Made by a program: the position numbers and the translations under genes. Below, in pieces: positions 40,900 through 49,697 of a stretch of 55,561 nucleotides of DNA; the stretch's first letter is position 1; each line of letters starts with the position of its first letter. The notes beneath the pieces are model-generated. The model was given only the letters and a program-made list of their open reading frames with translations, was not told the DNA's origin and searched no databases. Source of the DNA: Clostridia bacterium (lineage in GTDB: Bacteria > Bacillota > Clostridia > Oscillospirales > CAG-272); NCBI GenBank assembly GCA_017462035.1, contig JAFTRY010000012.1:1-55561 (forward strand), read 5' to 3'.

Positions 40900-41757
40900 T
40901 TATTCATTGATGATACGGTTCGCCACACGGAACAAAAAGCGTCCTGCCTCGTCGTGGAGAGGATCAGGCAGTGCAGCGGGCGGTGCGGTCTCTAGGGAGA
41001 ACACGCCGTCATAGCCGATCTCGTAAAGGGCATCCGCCAGCTCCTTCCAGTTCAGAGTACCGAAGAAGGGCATTTGATGCAAGTCCATTCCTCGACTATT
41101 GTCATGGACGTGGAGGGTGCGAAGCTCCTTTCCCAACAGACGAACACTGTCGCCAATGCTTAGGCTATCGTAAACATTCACGTGTCCTGTATCCAGGCAA
41201 ACCTTGAAATGATCGTCATTCATCAAATGGACAAAACGCAAAATATCTTCCGGAGTTGAGATTGAAAACCGTCTCATGGGCATGTTTTCAAAGCAGATCG
41301 TAATATCGTACGATTTAGCAATCTCCAAAACCTTTGGAAAAAAGTCCGCATTGATCTCCCACGTTTCCTTTTCCTTTCCCAGATCCATATCCTTCGTGGT
41401 GAAGGGCATCAGGGGATGAATGATCCAATTCTTGCAACCGAGCACCGACGTCATCCAGAGAGAGCGTTCCATTTTCTCCAAGCGTTCCGCCCGATCCTCC
41501 GGCGTACCGTCCAGGGGAGGATATCTCCAGGGACCATGGACCTGAGAGATGCCCAAGCCCGCCTCCTCGATCCTTCTTTTTTCTTCCCTAAGAAACTTCT
41601 CTGCCTCTGCCATGGGAGGATCGTAGAGAATTCCTGACGTAGTGGACATTCCATAGTCAAGATAGGTAAATCCGTGTTCTCGAATCACTTCGAATCTACG
41701 CTCACCGTAACGTCGGTATCCGCTGCTCAGAACACTGTACTCAATTCCAATATCCAT
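40900..41757 (-). CDS. Sugar phosphate isomerase/epimerase-like TIM barrel protein
   Basis: 285 residues of the xylose-isomerase-like AP-endonuclease-2 fold. Metal-ligand strands: ICFENMPMRRFS (Glu), VCLDTGHVNVY (Asp-His), LRTLHVHDNSRG (His-Asp), VFSLETAP (Glu). Probably an epimerase or isomerase of a sugar, inositol or related polyol; the substrate cannot be given. Start at 41757 because AAAGGAG lies upstream; the longer frame overlaps the preceding PHP gene. It follows the PHP gene closely (stop and start within 5 bases), so both are co-transcribed. Confidence 0.88.
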   Translation of the reverse strand: MDIGIEYSVLSSGYRRYGERRFEVIREHGFTYLDYGMSTTSGILYDPPMAEAEKFLREEKRRIEEAGLGISQVHGPWRYPPLDGTPEDRAERLEKMERSLWMTSVLGCKNWIIHPLMPFTTKDMDLGKEKETWEINADFFPKVLEIAKSYDITICFENMPMRRFSISTPEDILRFVHLMNDDHFKVCLDTGHVNVYDSLSIGDSVRLLGKELRTLHVHDNSRGMDLHQMPFFGTLNWKELADALYEIGYDGVFSLETAPPAALPDPLHDEAGRFLFRVANRIINE

Positions 41758-41761
41758 TTGC

Positions 41762-42463
41762 TCATTTCTCCTTTTCTGTGTCCCGGCATCCGTTCTCAAT
41801 CAAGGTGTACGCACCGCTTCTGAGGGTACGAATCAGATCCTTTGGGGTCAGAATCGGTTCTTGTGTTTCAATCCCGCCCTTTCCAATCGCATGGGGACGA
41901 TGGGTGTCTGACCCCGAGGTCATGGGCTTTCCGTAATGCTCAGCAAAGGACCGTGCCATTTGGTTCCGAAAGAGATCGGTTCCCCCGTTGTGAACCTCAA
42001 TTCCCCACAAAACCGATGGATCCGCCACCACCATTTTGTTTCGGAAAGGATGCGCCTGCACCACACATACCTCGTCGGGCAAAATAGCAAGCATTTCCTC
42101 CACGTTTTTTAACTGATTCAGACGGGGTGCCTCGTAAAAGAAATCCTCCTCCACGCCATAAAGCAAATAGTCATTGGGGTATCCGTCAAACCTCACCTCG
42201 GCACCGGGAAGAACAGTAACTCCATATTCCTCCCCCGCCCTCTTGGCTGCCTCGTAGCCGCGGAGCCATCGTTTGATGCGCTGACGGTGATTCAAGCCAA
42301 TCAGCTCCGCACCAAACCAATCGTCAAAGAGTGAAATATAGTGATCGGTCACCACAATTCCCTGATATCCCTGATCGGCATACATACGCACGAGCTCTTC
42401 CGCCGCTACGTAAGCAGTAATATCGCACTGGCTGGTATGAAGGTGAAGTTCAAATTTTGGCAT
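41762..42463 (-). CDS. PHP-domain metal-dependent phosphoesterase-like protein
   Basis: 233 residues. Begins with the PHP motif I ELHLHTSQCD, then VVTDHY (motif II), PGAEVRF (motif III), VVQAHPFR and GSDTHRPHAIG (motif IV), the histidine/aspartate set that binds three metal ions. Stand-alone PHP proteins cleave phosphate esters such as nucleoside or histidinol phosphates. In this cluster it may act on a sugar phosphate. AGGAGA ribosome site 7 bases upstream of the ATG. Co-directional with the isomerase-like and GH127-like genes. Confidence 0.9.
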   Translation of the reverse strand: MPKFELHLHTSQCDITAYVAAEELVRMYADQGYQGIVVTDHYISLFDDWFGAELIGLNHRQRIKRWLRGYEAAKRAGEEYGVTVLPGAEVRFDGYPNDYLLYGVEEDFFYEAPRLNQLKNVEEMLAILPDEVCVVQAHPFRNKMVVADPSVLWGIEVHNGGTDLFRNQMARSFAEHYGKPMTSGSDTHRPHAIGKGGIETQEPILTPKDLIRTLRSGAYTLIENGCRDTEKEK

Positions 42464-42519
42464 GATCGTCTCCTTTGTGTTGTCTTGTCGTTTTTTGGTC
42501 AGCTTAGAGGGGACATAAG

Positions 42520-44373
42520 TCAGTCCACGAGAGAAAATACCGTCATTCTCAGCTTTCCCGCGCCGTAAGGATACAGCTTGATCTCCTCAACGTCCTGCTC
42601 CAGCTTCAGCTTGCTGTGAGGAACAAGGCGGGGCGTAAATACGTGTTTCCCCTCCACCGGTCTCATTTTGTGGCTCTTGGAATCCACACACATTTTAAAA
42701 CGGTAAAGAGTCTGCAAACGGTAGTTGGAGATTTTCACTGCCTTCACAGTCAGATACGGCAAGGGTTTCGTCAGATCAAAGCCTTCGAATCTGTCACAAG
42801 GGGTATAGAAAGGCTCACAGTTCTTCACTGCGTAATTCCAAGGCTCATTGGCGTACATCCGGTATTTGGGGAAGGTCTTTCCCTCCTCGTACTCGGCAAT
42901 CCGCTCCCCGATCATACCAAGGGAATATGTAAGCGCGCCTTTGGTAAAATAAACCTGATCCTTTTTCGTGTGCGCTACCACGTCACTCTCAAAGATGATC
43001 TCCACCCGACAGCTTTTATCAATGGACAGCCCGTTGAACTCACTCTTCTTTCCTCTCCGAACCCGCTTACCATCGACTGAGACACGGCAGTTCTTCATAA
43101 AGGAGGGGAAACGGTAATAAAGGGTAAAGGGTACTTCCGTTTCAATATCAAAGGTGACCGTCTCGATGACGGGATAATTGGTAGTCTCCCGAATGGAAAC
43201 CTTCTTGCCGCCAATCTCACAGGTAAAGGTACCGGCTCCGTAGGTGTAACAATACACCCGATCTTCCTCAGCCCCCCACATGTTCAGTACGTAGTTCGGC
43301 ATAAAGCGGTTCACATTTCCGGGACAACACTCCGTACCTGGATTGGGAGCGAACTGCATCCAACCGCTTCCCTTCACGTAATCATTGTGATTGGACTGCC
43401 CGTCACAGATCACCTGGTTAGCACTGCTGAAATACTGAAGAGCGCGGAAATCCTCGGTGGTGGCACCGATACCGGCATTGAACACACACCGCTCGATCCA
43501 GTCACCGTACTTGGGATTTTTGGTGATTCTCAGCAAGTACGCCAAGGACCAGGTCATGTCGCTGATATCACAGGTCTCAGTGCTTCGATAATAATGATTG
43601 CTCTCCATATATTCGTCGCTGCATACGCATCCGCCCGGCAGCATAAACATGCGGTTTGCTTTGTCGAATGCGTTCACCGATGCCCGCAAATACTCTTCCT
43701 TGCCCGTGGCACGGTACAAAATAGCACCCAGTTTGCTATATTCGTTATAGGTTACTCCATGCTCATGGGGCTTGTTCTGAGACAGGGCTACCCTGTCACA
43801 AGCGTCTCTTTCACAATGCTGGTTGTAGCGATCGTAAGCCTCTTGTGCCAAACGAAGAAGCTCTTTATTTTTCGTAATACCGTATACCCAAAGCATGATC
43901 TCCACGTTCATCACGTCGCGGTTCCTGCCATAATCCACCGGATCGTTCAGATAGTGAGCCTCCATTGCCTTTGGAATGGCTTCGTCTCCCGTGTAGTCGT
44001 ACATTGCCATACACGCACGGAAAAACACCACGTGAGGCCAGCGGTGCCACCCCTCATCCGGCTCCTTGAGGAGAACGGGTCCTAAATAGGTACCGTCCGG
44101 ATGATGGATCACGTTGTAAATGATTCGTTTCGCGTTGGCAATATGCTTCTCATCTCCCAACAAAATGGCGCATCGGGTATATCCGTCCATCCAGTAGGAT
44201 ACCTGCTCATACCGCCACCAGGTGCTGTTCTTTGTTTCAGGAGAATGATCGGGCTGTCCCCACTCCACACAGTTAAAGGGATATCCTGCCTCTTCAATAT
44301 GACCGGTCAAGCCATCCATTTGAGTCTTTAAAAATTGCTTCAAAAAGCCGCTTACTTCAATGTTTGATCCCAT
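42520..44373 (-). CDS. GH127-like (DUF1680) beta-L-arabinofuranosidase-family protein
   Basis: 617 residues, no signal peptide. (alpha/alpha)6-barrel glycosidase family: conserved STETCDISDMTWSLAYLL (YxETC-type site with glutamate) and GTECCPGNVNRFMPNYVLNMW, the paired-cysteine motif that with the ETC cysteine and glutamate forms the zinc/cysteine nucleophile site in Bifidobacterium HypBA1. C-terminal beta domains follow. Expected to release L-arabinofuranose or a related sugar from plant glycans taken into the cell. Upstream region is AT-rich; AGAGAGA site before the ATG. Substrate may differ in this subgroup. Confidence 0.85.
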   Translation of the reverse strand: MGSNIEVSGFLKQFLKTQMDGLTGHIEEAGYPFNCVEWGQPDHSPETKNSTWWRYEQVSYWMDGYTRCAILLGDEKHIANAKRIIYNVIHHPDGTYLGPVLLKEPDEGWHRWPHVVFFRACMAMYDYTGDEAIPKAMEAHYLNDPVDYGRNRDVMNVEIMLWVYGITKNKELLRLAQEAYDRYNQHCERDACDRVALSQNKPHEHGVTYNEYSKLGAILYRATGKEEYLRASVNAFDKANRMFMLPGGCVCSDEYMESNHYYRSTETCDISDMTWSLAYLLRITKNPKYGDWIERCVFNAGIGATTEDFRALQYFSSANQVICDGQSNHNDYVKGSGWMQFAPNPGTECCPGNVNRFMPNYVLNMWGAEEDRVYCYTYGAGTFTCEIGGKKVSIRETTNYPVIETVTFDIETEVPFTLYYRFPSFMKNCRVSVDGKRVRRGKKSEFNGLSIDKSCRVEIIFESDVVAHTKKDQVYFTKGALTYSLGMIGERIAEYEEGKTFPKYRMYANEPWNYAVKNCEPFYTPCDRFEGFDLTKPLPYLTVKAVKISNYRLQTLYRFKMCVDSKSHKMRPVEGKHVFTPRLVPHSKLKLEQDVEEIKLYPYGAGKLRMTVFSLVD

Positions 44374-44491
44374 TTTCTCTCTCCTTCAGAGTTTTTAAGT
44401 TACAGTACCATTCTATCACCAATCCAATCCTTTGTCAATGTAATAAAAAACTTCTTTTTTGTTTTTTTCAATCCCTTTATAAAAATTTTCT

Positions 44492-44530
44492 AAAAAACAA
44501 CACCCGCCATTCTGAAACTCTGGCGGGTGT
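44492..44530 (-). terminator. Terminator of glgB
   Basis: Stem ACACCCGCCA / TGGCGGGTGT (44500-44509 with 44521-44530) followed on the minus strand by TTGTTTTTTA. Confidence 0.88.
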
Positions 44531-44547
44531 CGTTTCTAAAGAGACGA

Positions 44548-46533
44548 CTATTTTACTTTTTTCAAACAGACAGCACTTCGAGAAGGAAGATAGATCGGAA
44601 ATCCCAGAGAGCCGTCGCTCTGCTTTGCCACCCTGTATTCCGCATCCATTCCCACTCTGCCATATCCGCCGAAGCGTTCCTCATCGGTAGAAAGAACCGG
44701 AACATAGGTCCCTCGCTTGACGTTTTTCAGCAAGTATCCGTCATAGGAATGAACCGGACTAAAGTTGAAAGCAAAGACCAGACCGCCCCTTTCATACGCC
44801 AAAATCTGCTTCTCCTCATCGATATAAAGGCTGATCGGCTCCCTACGGAAGATTCGATGGGTAGAAATTAGCTCGATCATGGCACGGTCAAAAGAGAGAA
44901 GCTCACAGTAGTGCAAATTGGGATCATCCGCAAGATGCCATTGACGGCGGCAATACCAGTGACTCCAACCGTTCCCCTCTCTGGGGAAATCGATCCACTC
45001 GGGATGTCCAAACTCATTGCCCATGAAGTTGAGATACCCTTCTCCCCCCAGAGAGACGGTAACCAAACGAAGCATCTCATGAAGGGCAATTCCACGCATG
45101 ATGACATCGCTTCGACAGCTCCGCTCCATACCCGTATACATTTCACTGTCACACAAGCGGAATATTACAGTCTTGTCCCCCACCAACGCTTGATCGTGGG
45201 ACTCTACGTAGCCAATATATTTCTCACCGGGCCGCCGGCTCGTCAGCTCGTGCCAAAGATACCGCATGTTCCACTGCTCGTCCCTCTGAGTCTTGATCAA
45301 CCGAATCCACATATCCGGGATTCCCATGGAAAGCCGATAATCAAAGCCTATTCCCCCGTCCTCGATGGGAAGACACATGCCGGGCATAGCAGACATATCC
45401 TCCGCGATCGTCAAGGCTCTGGGATTGACCTGACGGATCAGCTCGTTGGCAAGCTGAAGATAGGTAATTGCCTCCAGATGGGTGTTCATGGAAAAATAGG
45501 CATGATAGCCGTCAAAGGAGCGTCCCAGCCCGTGGTCGTGGTAGATCATGGAGGTCACTCCGTCAAAGCGGAATCCGTCAAAGCGGTATTCGTTCATCCA
45601 AAATTTCAGATTGGAAAGAAGAAAATGAATGACCTCGTTTTTGCCGTAGTTAAACAGCTTGGTATCCCAAGCAGGATGATACCCTCTCTCTCCCCGATGG
45701 AAGAACTGATCGTCACTGCCGTCAAATTGATTGATTCCCTCCGCAACGTTTTTCACAGCGTGAGAATGGATCACGTCCAATAGTACGTAGAAGCCCATTT
45801 CATGTGCCCGATCAATGAGACTCTTCAGCTCGTTCGGTGTACCGTATCGGGAGGAAGCGGCAAAGAAGGAGGAAACCTGATAGCCAAAGGAGCCGTAGTA
45901 AGGATGCTCCATAATTGCCATGATCTGAATGGTATTGTACCCCAGTGCCTTGATCCGAGGTAGGATCAGATCACGAAACTCCAGATAGGTTCCCACCGCC
46001 TCCTTGTCCTGCGCCATACCAATATGACACTCGTAGATGAATGGCTCCTTGGGAGGCTTAGGTGCCTTTGACTGCCATACGTAGGTAGGCTCGTCCAAAA
46101 TCTCCGCACACCAAACGTAGGTGTTCGGATCCTGAATCACCCGCCTGGCATAGAGAGGAATGTGCTCTTTTCTGTATCCGTTCTTTTCCACCACGGTCTT
46201 TACCTTACATCCGTGATATAAGCTATACTCGCCTGTCAAGCGTAACTCAAATACACCGTTTTCCAAACGAGTCATGGGTAAGCCGGGATGTGCCCATCCG
46301 TTCATGTCACCCATCAGATAAAGGGCATCAGCGGCGGGTGCCCACTCCCGGTAGACCCAGCCATCCCGTTGCTTGTGGAAACCGAAATACTCATGAGCGT
46401 TAGCAAAGTCCAAAAGACTTAAACCGTCCTGTAAAAGCTCCCTGCGCTTTCTCTCATACTCTGACATTCTCAGCTCAATGTCCTTACGGTAAGGCAACAA
46501 CCCCGGATCATATTCAAATATCTTATAGTTCAT
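44548..46533 (-). CDS. glgB: 1,4-alpha-glucan branching enzyme (eukaryotic-like GH13_8 type)
   Basis: 661 residues. Creates alpha-1,6 branches in glycogen. N-terminal CBM48 region (HEYFGFHKQRDGWVYREWAP...LYLMGDMNGW), barrel with IYECHIGMA, VLLDVIHSHAVKN, nucleophile DGFRFDGVTSMIY, acid/base IAEDMSAMPG, stabiliser VESHDQALVGDKT, and GNEFGHPEWIDFPREGN; C-terminal amylase beta domain. The sequence layout is that of plant/animal branching enzymes rather than of E. coli GlgB; such genes occur in some Bacteroidetes and Clostridia. Start at 46533: AAAGGAG 6 bases upstream; the longer frame runs over the promoter. No other glycogen genes are adjacent. Confidence 0.95.
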   Translation of the reverse strand: MNYKIFEYDPGLLPYRKDIELRMSEYERKRRELLQDGLSLLDFANAHEYFGFHKQRDGWVYREWAPAADALYLMGDMNGWAHPGLPMTRLENGVFELRLTGEYSLYHGCKVKTVVEKNGYRKEHIPLYARRVIQDPNTYVWCAEILDEPTYVWQSKAPKPPKEPFIYECHIGMAQDKEAVGTYLEFRDLILPRIKALGYNTIQIMAIMEHPYYGSFGYQVSSFFAASSRYGTPNELKSLIDRAHEMGFYVLLDVIHSHAVKNVAEGINQFDGSDDQFFHRGERGYHPAWDTKLFNYGKNEVIHFLLSNLKFWMNEYRFDGFRFDGVTSMIYHDHGLGRSFDGYHAYFSMNTHLEAITYLQLANELIRQVNPRALTIAEDMSAMPGMCLPIEDGGIGFDYRLSMGIPDMWIRLIKTQRDEQWNMRYLWHELTSRRPGEKYIGYVESHDQALVGDKTVIFRLCDSEMYTGMERSCRSDVIMRGIALHEMLRLVTVSLGGEGYLNFMGNEFGHPEWIDFPREGNGWSHWYCRRQWHLADDPNLHYCELLSFDRAMIELISTHRIFRREPISLYIDEEKQILAYERGGLVFAFNFSPVHSYDGYLLKNVKRGTYVPVLSTDEERFGGYGRVGMDAEYRVAKQSDGSLGFPIYLPSRSAVCLKKVK

Positions 46534-46583
46534 CCTTCGCTCCTTTCTCCGTCTGACAGTTGTGTCGACATTAGTGAACACCG

Positions 46584-46604
46584 GGCAATGGCAGAACCAT
46601 TGCC
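46584..46604. other. Hairpin in the glgB leader
   Basis: Perfect 8-bp stem GGCAATGG/CCATTGCC with a 5-base loop, between the promoter and ribosome site. Possible operator or RNA stabilising stem. Confidence 0.4.
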
Positions 46605-46617
46605 ATAATCTGTATTC

Positions 46618-46646
46618 ATTATACCACACATTTTTTTCGTAAACAA
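46618..46646 (-). promoter_or_regulatory. Promoter of glgB
   Basis: Minus-strand TTGTTT, 17 bases, TATAAT with TGTGG before the -10. Between here and 46788 I see only AT-rich sequence and one weak TTGGAGA/TCTCCAA stem. Confidence 0.7.
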
Positions 46647-46788
46647 GAGATTTTTGTCAAAAGTTAAACATAAACCCCTCATTTCTTTGAAATAAGCACC
46701 CTCACAGAAAAAATAAACCGTCTTGGAGAGGATTTTAAGTTCTCCAAACCATTTTACACAAAAAATTTTTTAATTATTCATTTTTTTC

Positions 46789-46817
46789 TTGCATTTTTAA
46801 TAAAAATAGTGTATAAT
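46789..46817 (+). promoter_or_regulatory. Promoter of the phosphoribosyltransferase-like gene
   Basis: TTGCAT, 17 bases, TATAAT, preceded by AGTG. Confidence 0.7.
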
Positions 46818-46856
46818 AGTGATACAAAAGATTCGCACGATCAAGGAGGATTCCCT

Positions 46857-47501
46857 ATGCCCACTACCAACATCACAAAAATGAAAACTAAGCGCAGCAA
46901 TCTGTATCTCCGTGTCGCTAAAGGACATTTCGCCACCAATCACTCTCACAGTAACTATTTTATTGATGTGGCGGCACAGAAATCCCGCCTTTCGGAGGCG
47001 AAGGCAGTGGCGCAGGCAATTTGCGATCATTACAACTATTCCACCCGTATCGTGGATACCATTCTCTGTCTGGATGGAACCGAGGTCATCGGAACGTGCC
47101 TGGCGGGAGAGCTGACAAAGAATGACTTTATGAATATCAACGCCCACCAGACGATCTACGTGGTAACTCCCGAAACCACCGGTGGCTCTCAGCTTATGTT
47201 CCGTGACAATATTGTACCCATGATTGAGGGTAAGCACGTGCTGGTGTTGGCGGTATCCGTGGCGACGGGATATACGGCACAGGCAGCCATCGATGCCATC
47301 CAATATTACGGTGGTGAGGTAGTCGGCGTGGCGGCAATCTTTTCCACAACCGACGAATGTGGCGGCTACACAGTGAATTCGGTATTCAACCCCAAGGATC
47401 TGGACGGATATTTCACCCTTCCCTCCCACGATTGTCCGCTCTGCAAAGAGGGAAAGAAGCTGGATGCCCTCATCAATTGCCACGGCTTCTCAAAGCTCTG
47501 A
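46857..47501 (+). CDS. Orotate phosphoribosyltransferase-like protein with degenerate PRPP loop
   Basis: 214 residues. Type I phosphoribosyltransferase fold: SNYFIDVAAQKSR, TRIVDTILCLDGTEVIGT, TPETTGGSQLMFRDN, and the PRPP-loop region HVLVLAVSVATGYTAQAAI. In active enzymes this loop reads VxVxDDVxTTG; here the acidic pair is replaced by A-V-S, so the usual transferase chemistry is doubtful. A C-terminal CPLC motif (HDCPLCKEGKKLDAL) could bind a metal. Start at 46857 with AAGGAGG 7 bases upstream. Single gene; convergent with the MATE gene. May bind rather than convert nucleotides or PRPP. Confidence 0.75.
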   Translation: MPTTNITKMKTKRSNLYLRVAKGHFATNHSHSNYFIDVAAQKSRLSEAKAVAQAICDHYNYSTRIVDTILCLDGTEVIGTCLAGELTKNDFMNINAHQTIYVVTPETTGGSQLMFRDNIVPMIEGKHVLVLAVSVATGYTAQAAIDAIQYYGGEVVGVAAIFSTTDECGGYTVNSVFNPKDLDGYFTLPSHDCPLCKEGKKLDALINCHGFSKL

Positions 47502-47543
47502 TAACAGAATCAATACCCACCCGTGTGGCGAGCATTGCATTTT

Positions 47544-48926
47544 TTACATATCCTCGGCAAGACTTTTCCGCTTTTTCCACCGCCCCGATAGGAAGTAGAT
47601 CAAGCTGGGTACGCCAAAGCCATATGGTGCTAACGCGTAACCTAAAACAAAGCCAAAGAATCCCCAGCCAAGTACTACTCCGAAGAGCCAGCTCAAACCG
47701 ATTCTTAAAATCACCCCATCCAAAAGTGCCAATACCATACTGAGTCTGGCGTGACCGATCCCCTGAATAAAGGCACCGCTGCCCCGCATGATAGCAAAAG
47801 CGGGAAACATCCAAAGAATCGCTCGGATAAAGGTCCCTGACATTTCGTGGACTAAAGGATCGTCGGAGAATACCATAAACAGTTGCTTTCCGAAGCCCAC
47901 ATACAAAACCATGAAAAATACGGTCAACACCGTGGAGAAGATCCAAGCATGATAGACTACCTGCTTGGCTCTCTTCTGCTTTCCCGCGCCGATATTCTGG
48001 CTAATCATGGGGATAGCAGCATATTGAATGCCTTGTGAGATCTTATTGACAATATCGTCGATCCGCATACCCACGCCGAAGGTCGCGGAAGCAACCACAC
48101 CCACGTTGTTAATCATGGAATTGACGAACAACATAGAAAGATTGATGCATCCGGATTGAATCGCCATCGGTGTCCCCAAACCGGCAATCATACCCGCATA
48201 CTTTCGATTCATAATGAAGCTTTCCTTTCGGAAATCAAAGCCAAAAGCATCCCGATGCCGGAACAGATAAAACAGAGAAAACAGGAAGGACACCGCTTGT
48301 CCGATGATGGTCGCCCAGGCGGCTCCCGCTACCCCCCAACCAAAGATTCCGGTAAACAGAATATCCAACACAAGATTCACCGCAGAGGCAATGCCGATAA
48401 AGAGGAAAGGACGCTTGGCGTCGCCCATTCCCCGCAAAACGGCGGAGATCATGTTGTACCCTGCCGTAAAAATCAACCCCGCGGAGCAGATCACCAGATA
48501 ATCCATTGCCATATCATAGGACTCAGCAGGCACGTTCATAAGGCTGAGAATCCCCTTGCGAAACACCAGGATCAATCCGGACATTACAAGAGAAAGAATG
48601 ACTACGAATCCAAACAGCGTTCCGATCACGTCGTTCATTTCTTTCTTCTTCTTGGCTCCCAGAGCTTGGGAGATCAGTACCTGTCCGCCGTTGGAAAAAC
48701 CAAGACAGACCATGGTCACAAAGTTCACGATCTGACTGCTCAGAGATACGGCGGAAAGTCCGGGGGTACCTACGTACTCGCCCACGATCACCATATCAAT
48801 CGTGCTGTATAACACCTGCAAGGCGTTGGACGCCATAAAAGGGAGAGAAAAGAAAAGCAACTGCTTTGGGATACTTCCCTCTGTAAAATCTCTGGATAAA
48901 CTTTTTTGTTTCACTGCTACGATCAC
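47544..48926 (-). CDS. MATE-family efflux transporter
   Basis: About 460 residues with 12 predicted helices. Opens with FTEGSIPKQLLFFSLPFMASNALQ and STIDMVIVGEYVG, hallmark of the MATE/DinF-MatE half, repeated in the second half (LSMLFVNSMINNVG). Na+ or H+ coupled exporter of drugs or metabolites in the cytoplasmic membrane. The start is uncertain: a GTG at 48926 lies one base after AGGAG, and another GTG at 48914 lies 13 bases after it; neither spacing is ideal. No clear terminator in the 42-base gap to the convergent gene. Confidence 0.92.
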   Translation of the reverse strand: MIVAVKQKSLSRDFTEGSIPKQLLFFSLPFMASNALQVLYSTIDMVIVGEYVGTPGLSAVSLSSQIVNFVTMVCLGFSNGGQVLISQALGAKKKKEMNDVIGTLFGFVVILSLVMSGLILVFRKGILSLMNVPAESYDMAMDYLVICSAGLIFTAGYNMISAVLRGMGDAKRPFLFIGIASAVNLVLDILFTGIFGWGVAGAAWATIIGQAVSFLFSLFYLFRHRDAFGFDFRKESFIMNRKYAGMIAGLGTPMAIQSGCINLSMLFVNSMINNVGVVASATFGVGMRIDDIVNKISQGIQYAAIPMISQNIGAGKQKRAKQVVYHAWIFSTVLTVFFMVLYVGFGKQLFMVFSDDPLVHEMSGTFIRAILWMFPAFAIMRGSGAFIQGIGHARLSMVLALLDGVILRIGLSWLFGVVLGWGFFGFVLGYALAPYGFGVPSLIYFLSGRWKKRKSLAEDM

Positions 48927-49103
48927 GCTCCTGTCAAAACCATGGATTCTCGAATCCTATCAAATTATATCACACCTTGCCGGAAATTGCAACGAATTTC
49001 CTCATAAAAAGGAAGGCGTTTTTCAAACGAAAAAAAGAAAAACCTCCAAGACAAGAAATTTCTCAGGCGACAATCAAAAACAATCAAAAATGAGAATTTT
49101 CTA

Positions 49104-49132
49104 TTGACACAAAAGGAAAAATATGATATAAT
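49104..49132 (+). promoter_or_regulatory. Promoter of tRNA-Gln
   Basis: TTGACA, 17 bases, TATAAT with ATATGA before the -10; 20 bases upstream of the tRNA. Confidence 0.85.
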
Positions 49133-49152
49133 AGCCGTTGGTAACTGAATAT

Positions 49153-49227
49153 TGGGATGTCGCCAAGCGGTAAGGCACCAGACTTTGACTCTGGCATCCG
49201 TCGGTTCAAATCCGGCCATCCCAGCCA
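49153..49227 (+). tRNA. tRNA-Gln (anticodon UUG), CCA encoded
   Basis: Acceptor arms TGGGATG and CATCCCA pair fully; D arm GCC...GGC; anticodon stem CCAGA/TCTGG with loop CTTTGAC giving anticodon TTG; T arm with GGTTCAAATCC. Discriminator G, CCA at 49225-49227. Own promoter and terminator, so a single-gene unit. Confidence 0.95.
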
Positions 49228-49228
49228 C

Positions 49229-49262
49229 AAAAAAGCCTAACGCGCGAGCGTTAGGCTTTTTT
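49229..49262 (+). terminator. Terminator of tRNA-Gln
   Basis: 12-bp stem AAAGCCTAACGC/GCGTTAGGCTTT with loop GCGA and T6 tail, two bases after the CCA. Confidence 0.92.
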
Positions 49263-49264
49263 GA

Positions 49265-49443
49265 ACGAAATTTGCCCTTCGGGCAAGTGAAATAGCTTCG
49301 CTGTGAAATATTGCTTCGCAAATGTGAAATATTCGCTGACGCGAATGTGGGCAAATTTCATTTCACATTGCGACCGACGGAGCAATATTTCACAATTTCC
49401 GTAAGGAAATTATTTCACATTCGGCGTAAGCCGAATATTTCAC
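49265..49443. repeat. Mini-hairpin array with TGTGAAATA/TATTTCACA linkers
   Basis: Left half linkers GTGAAATA at about 49287, 49302 and 49323; right half linkers in reverse complement, TATTTCAC, at about 49385, 49411 and 49436. Between them are different short stems: TTGCCC-ttc-GGGCAA, AGC-ttc-GCT, TTGC-tt-CGCAA, TTCGC-tga-CGCGAA, TTGC...GCAA, ATTTCC-gtaa-GGAAAT, TTCGGC-gtaa-GCCGAA. GAAATTTGCCC (49267) pairs with GGGCAAATTTC (49349). The organisation equals that of the array at 8624-8799 with another linker. The rest of the gap to 49586 shows no gene. Confidence 0.8.
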
Positions 49444-49585
49444 TAAACCCTTCGACTTTAAAGTTTTTCAGAATTTTGTAGATGCATTTCGGCTCTGTAG
49501 GCAGCTTCGAACTGACGCACTCCTCCCTCCGCAAAAAACAATCATACGCCTCAAAAGATGCTTTTTTCTGTTCGGATAAATATTA

Positions 49586-49614
49586 TTGACAAACACTTAC
49601 AACTGTGCTATAAT
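49586..49614 (+). promoter_or_regulatory. Promoter of the RRXRR/PLMP-like gene
   Basis: TTGACA, 17 bases, TATAAT with TGTGC before the -10; leader about 80 nt. Confidence 0.8.
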
Positions 49615-49697
49615 GACTATGTGAATTGGGGACGGCACCCATTACAAAAAACAGAATTCACTCATGAAACTCATTTCAAAGCAAGGGGGCGACACCC

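Noticed and set aside
49265..49443. CRISPR array
   Set aside because: Repeats are 8-9 bases, inverted midway, and the variable parts are self-complementary stems instead of spacers; no cas genes in the window.
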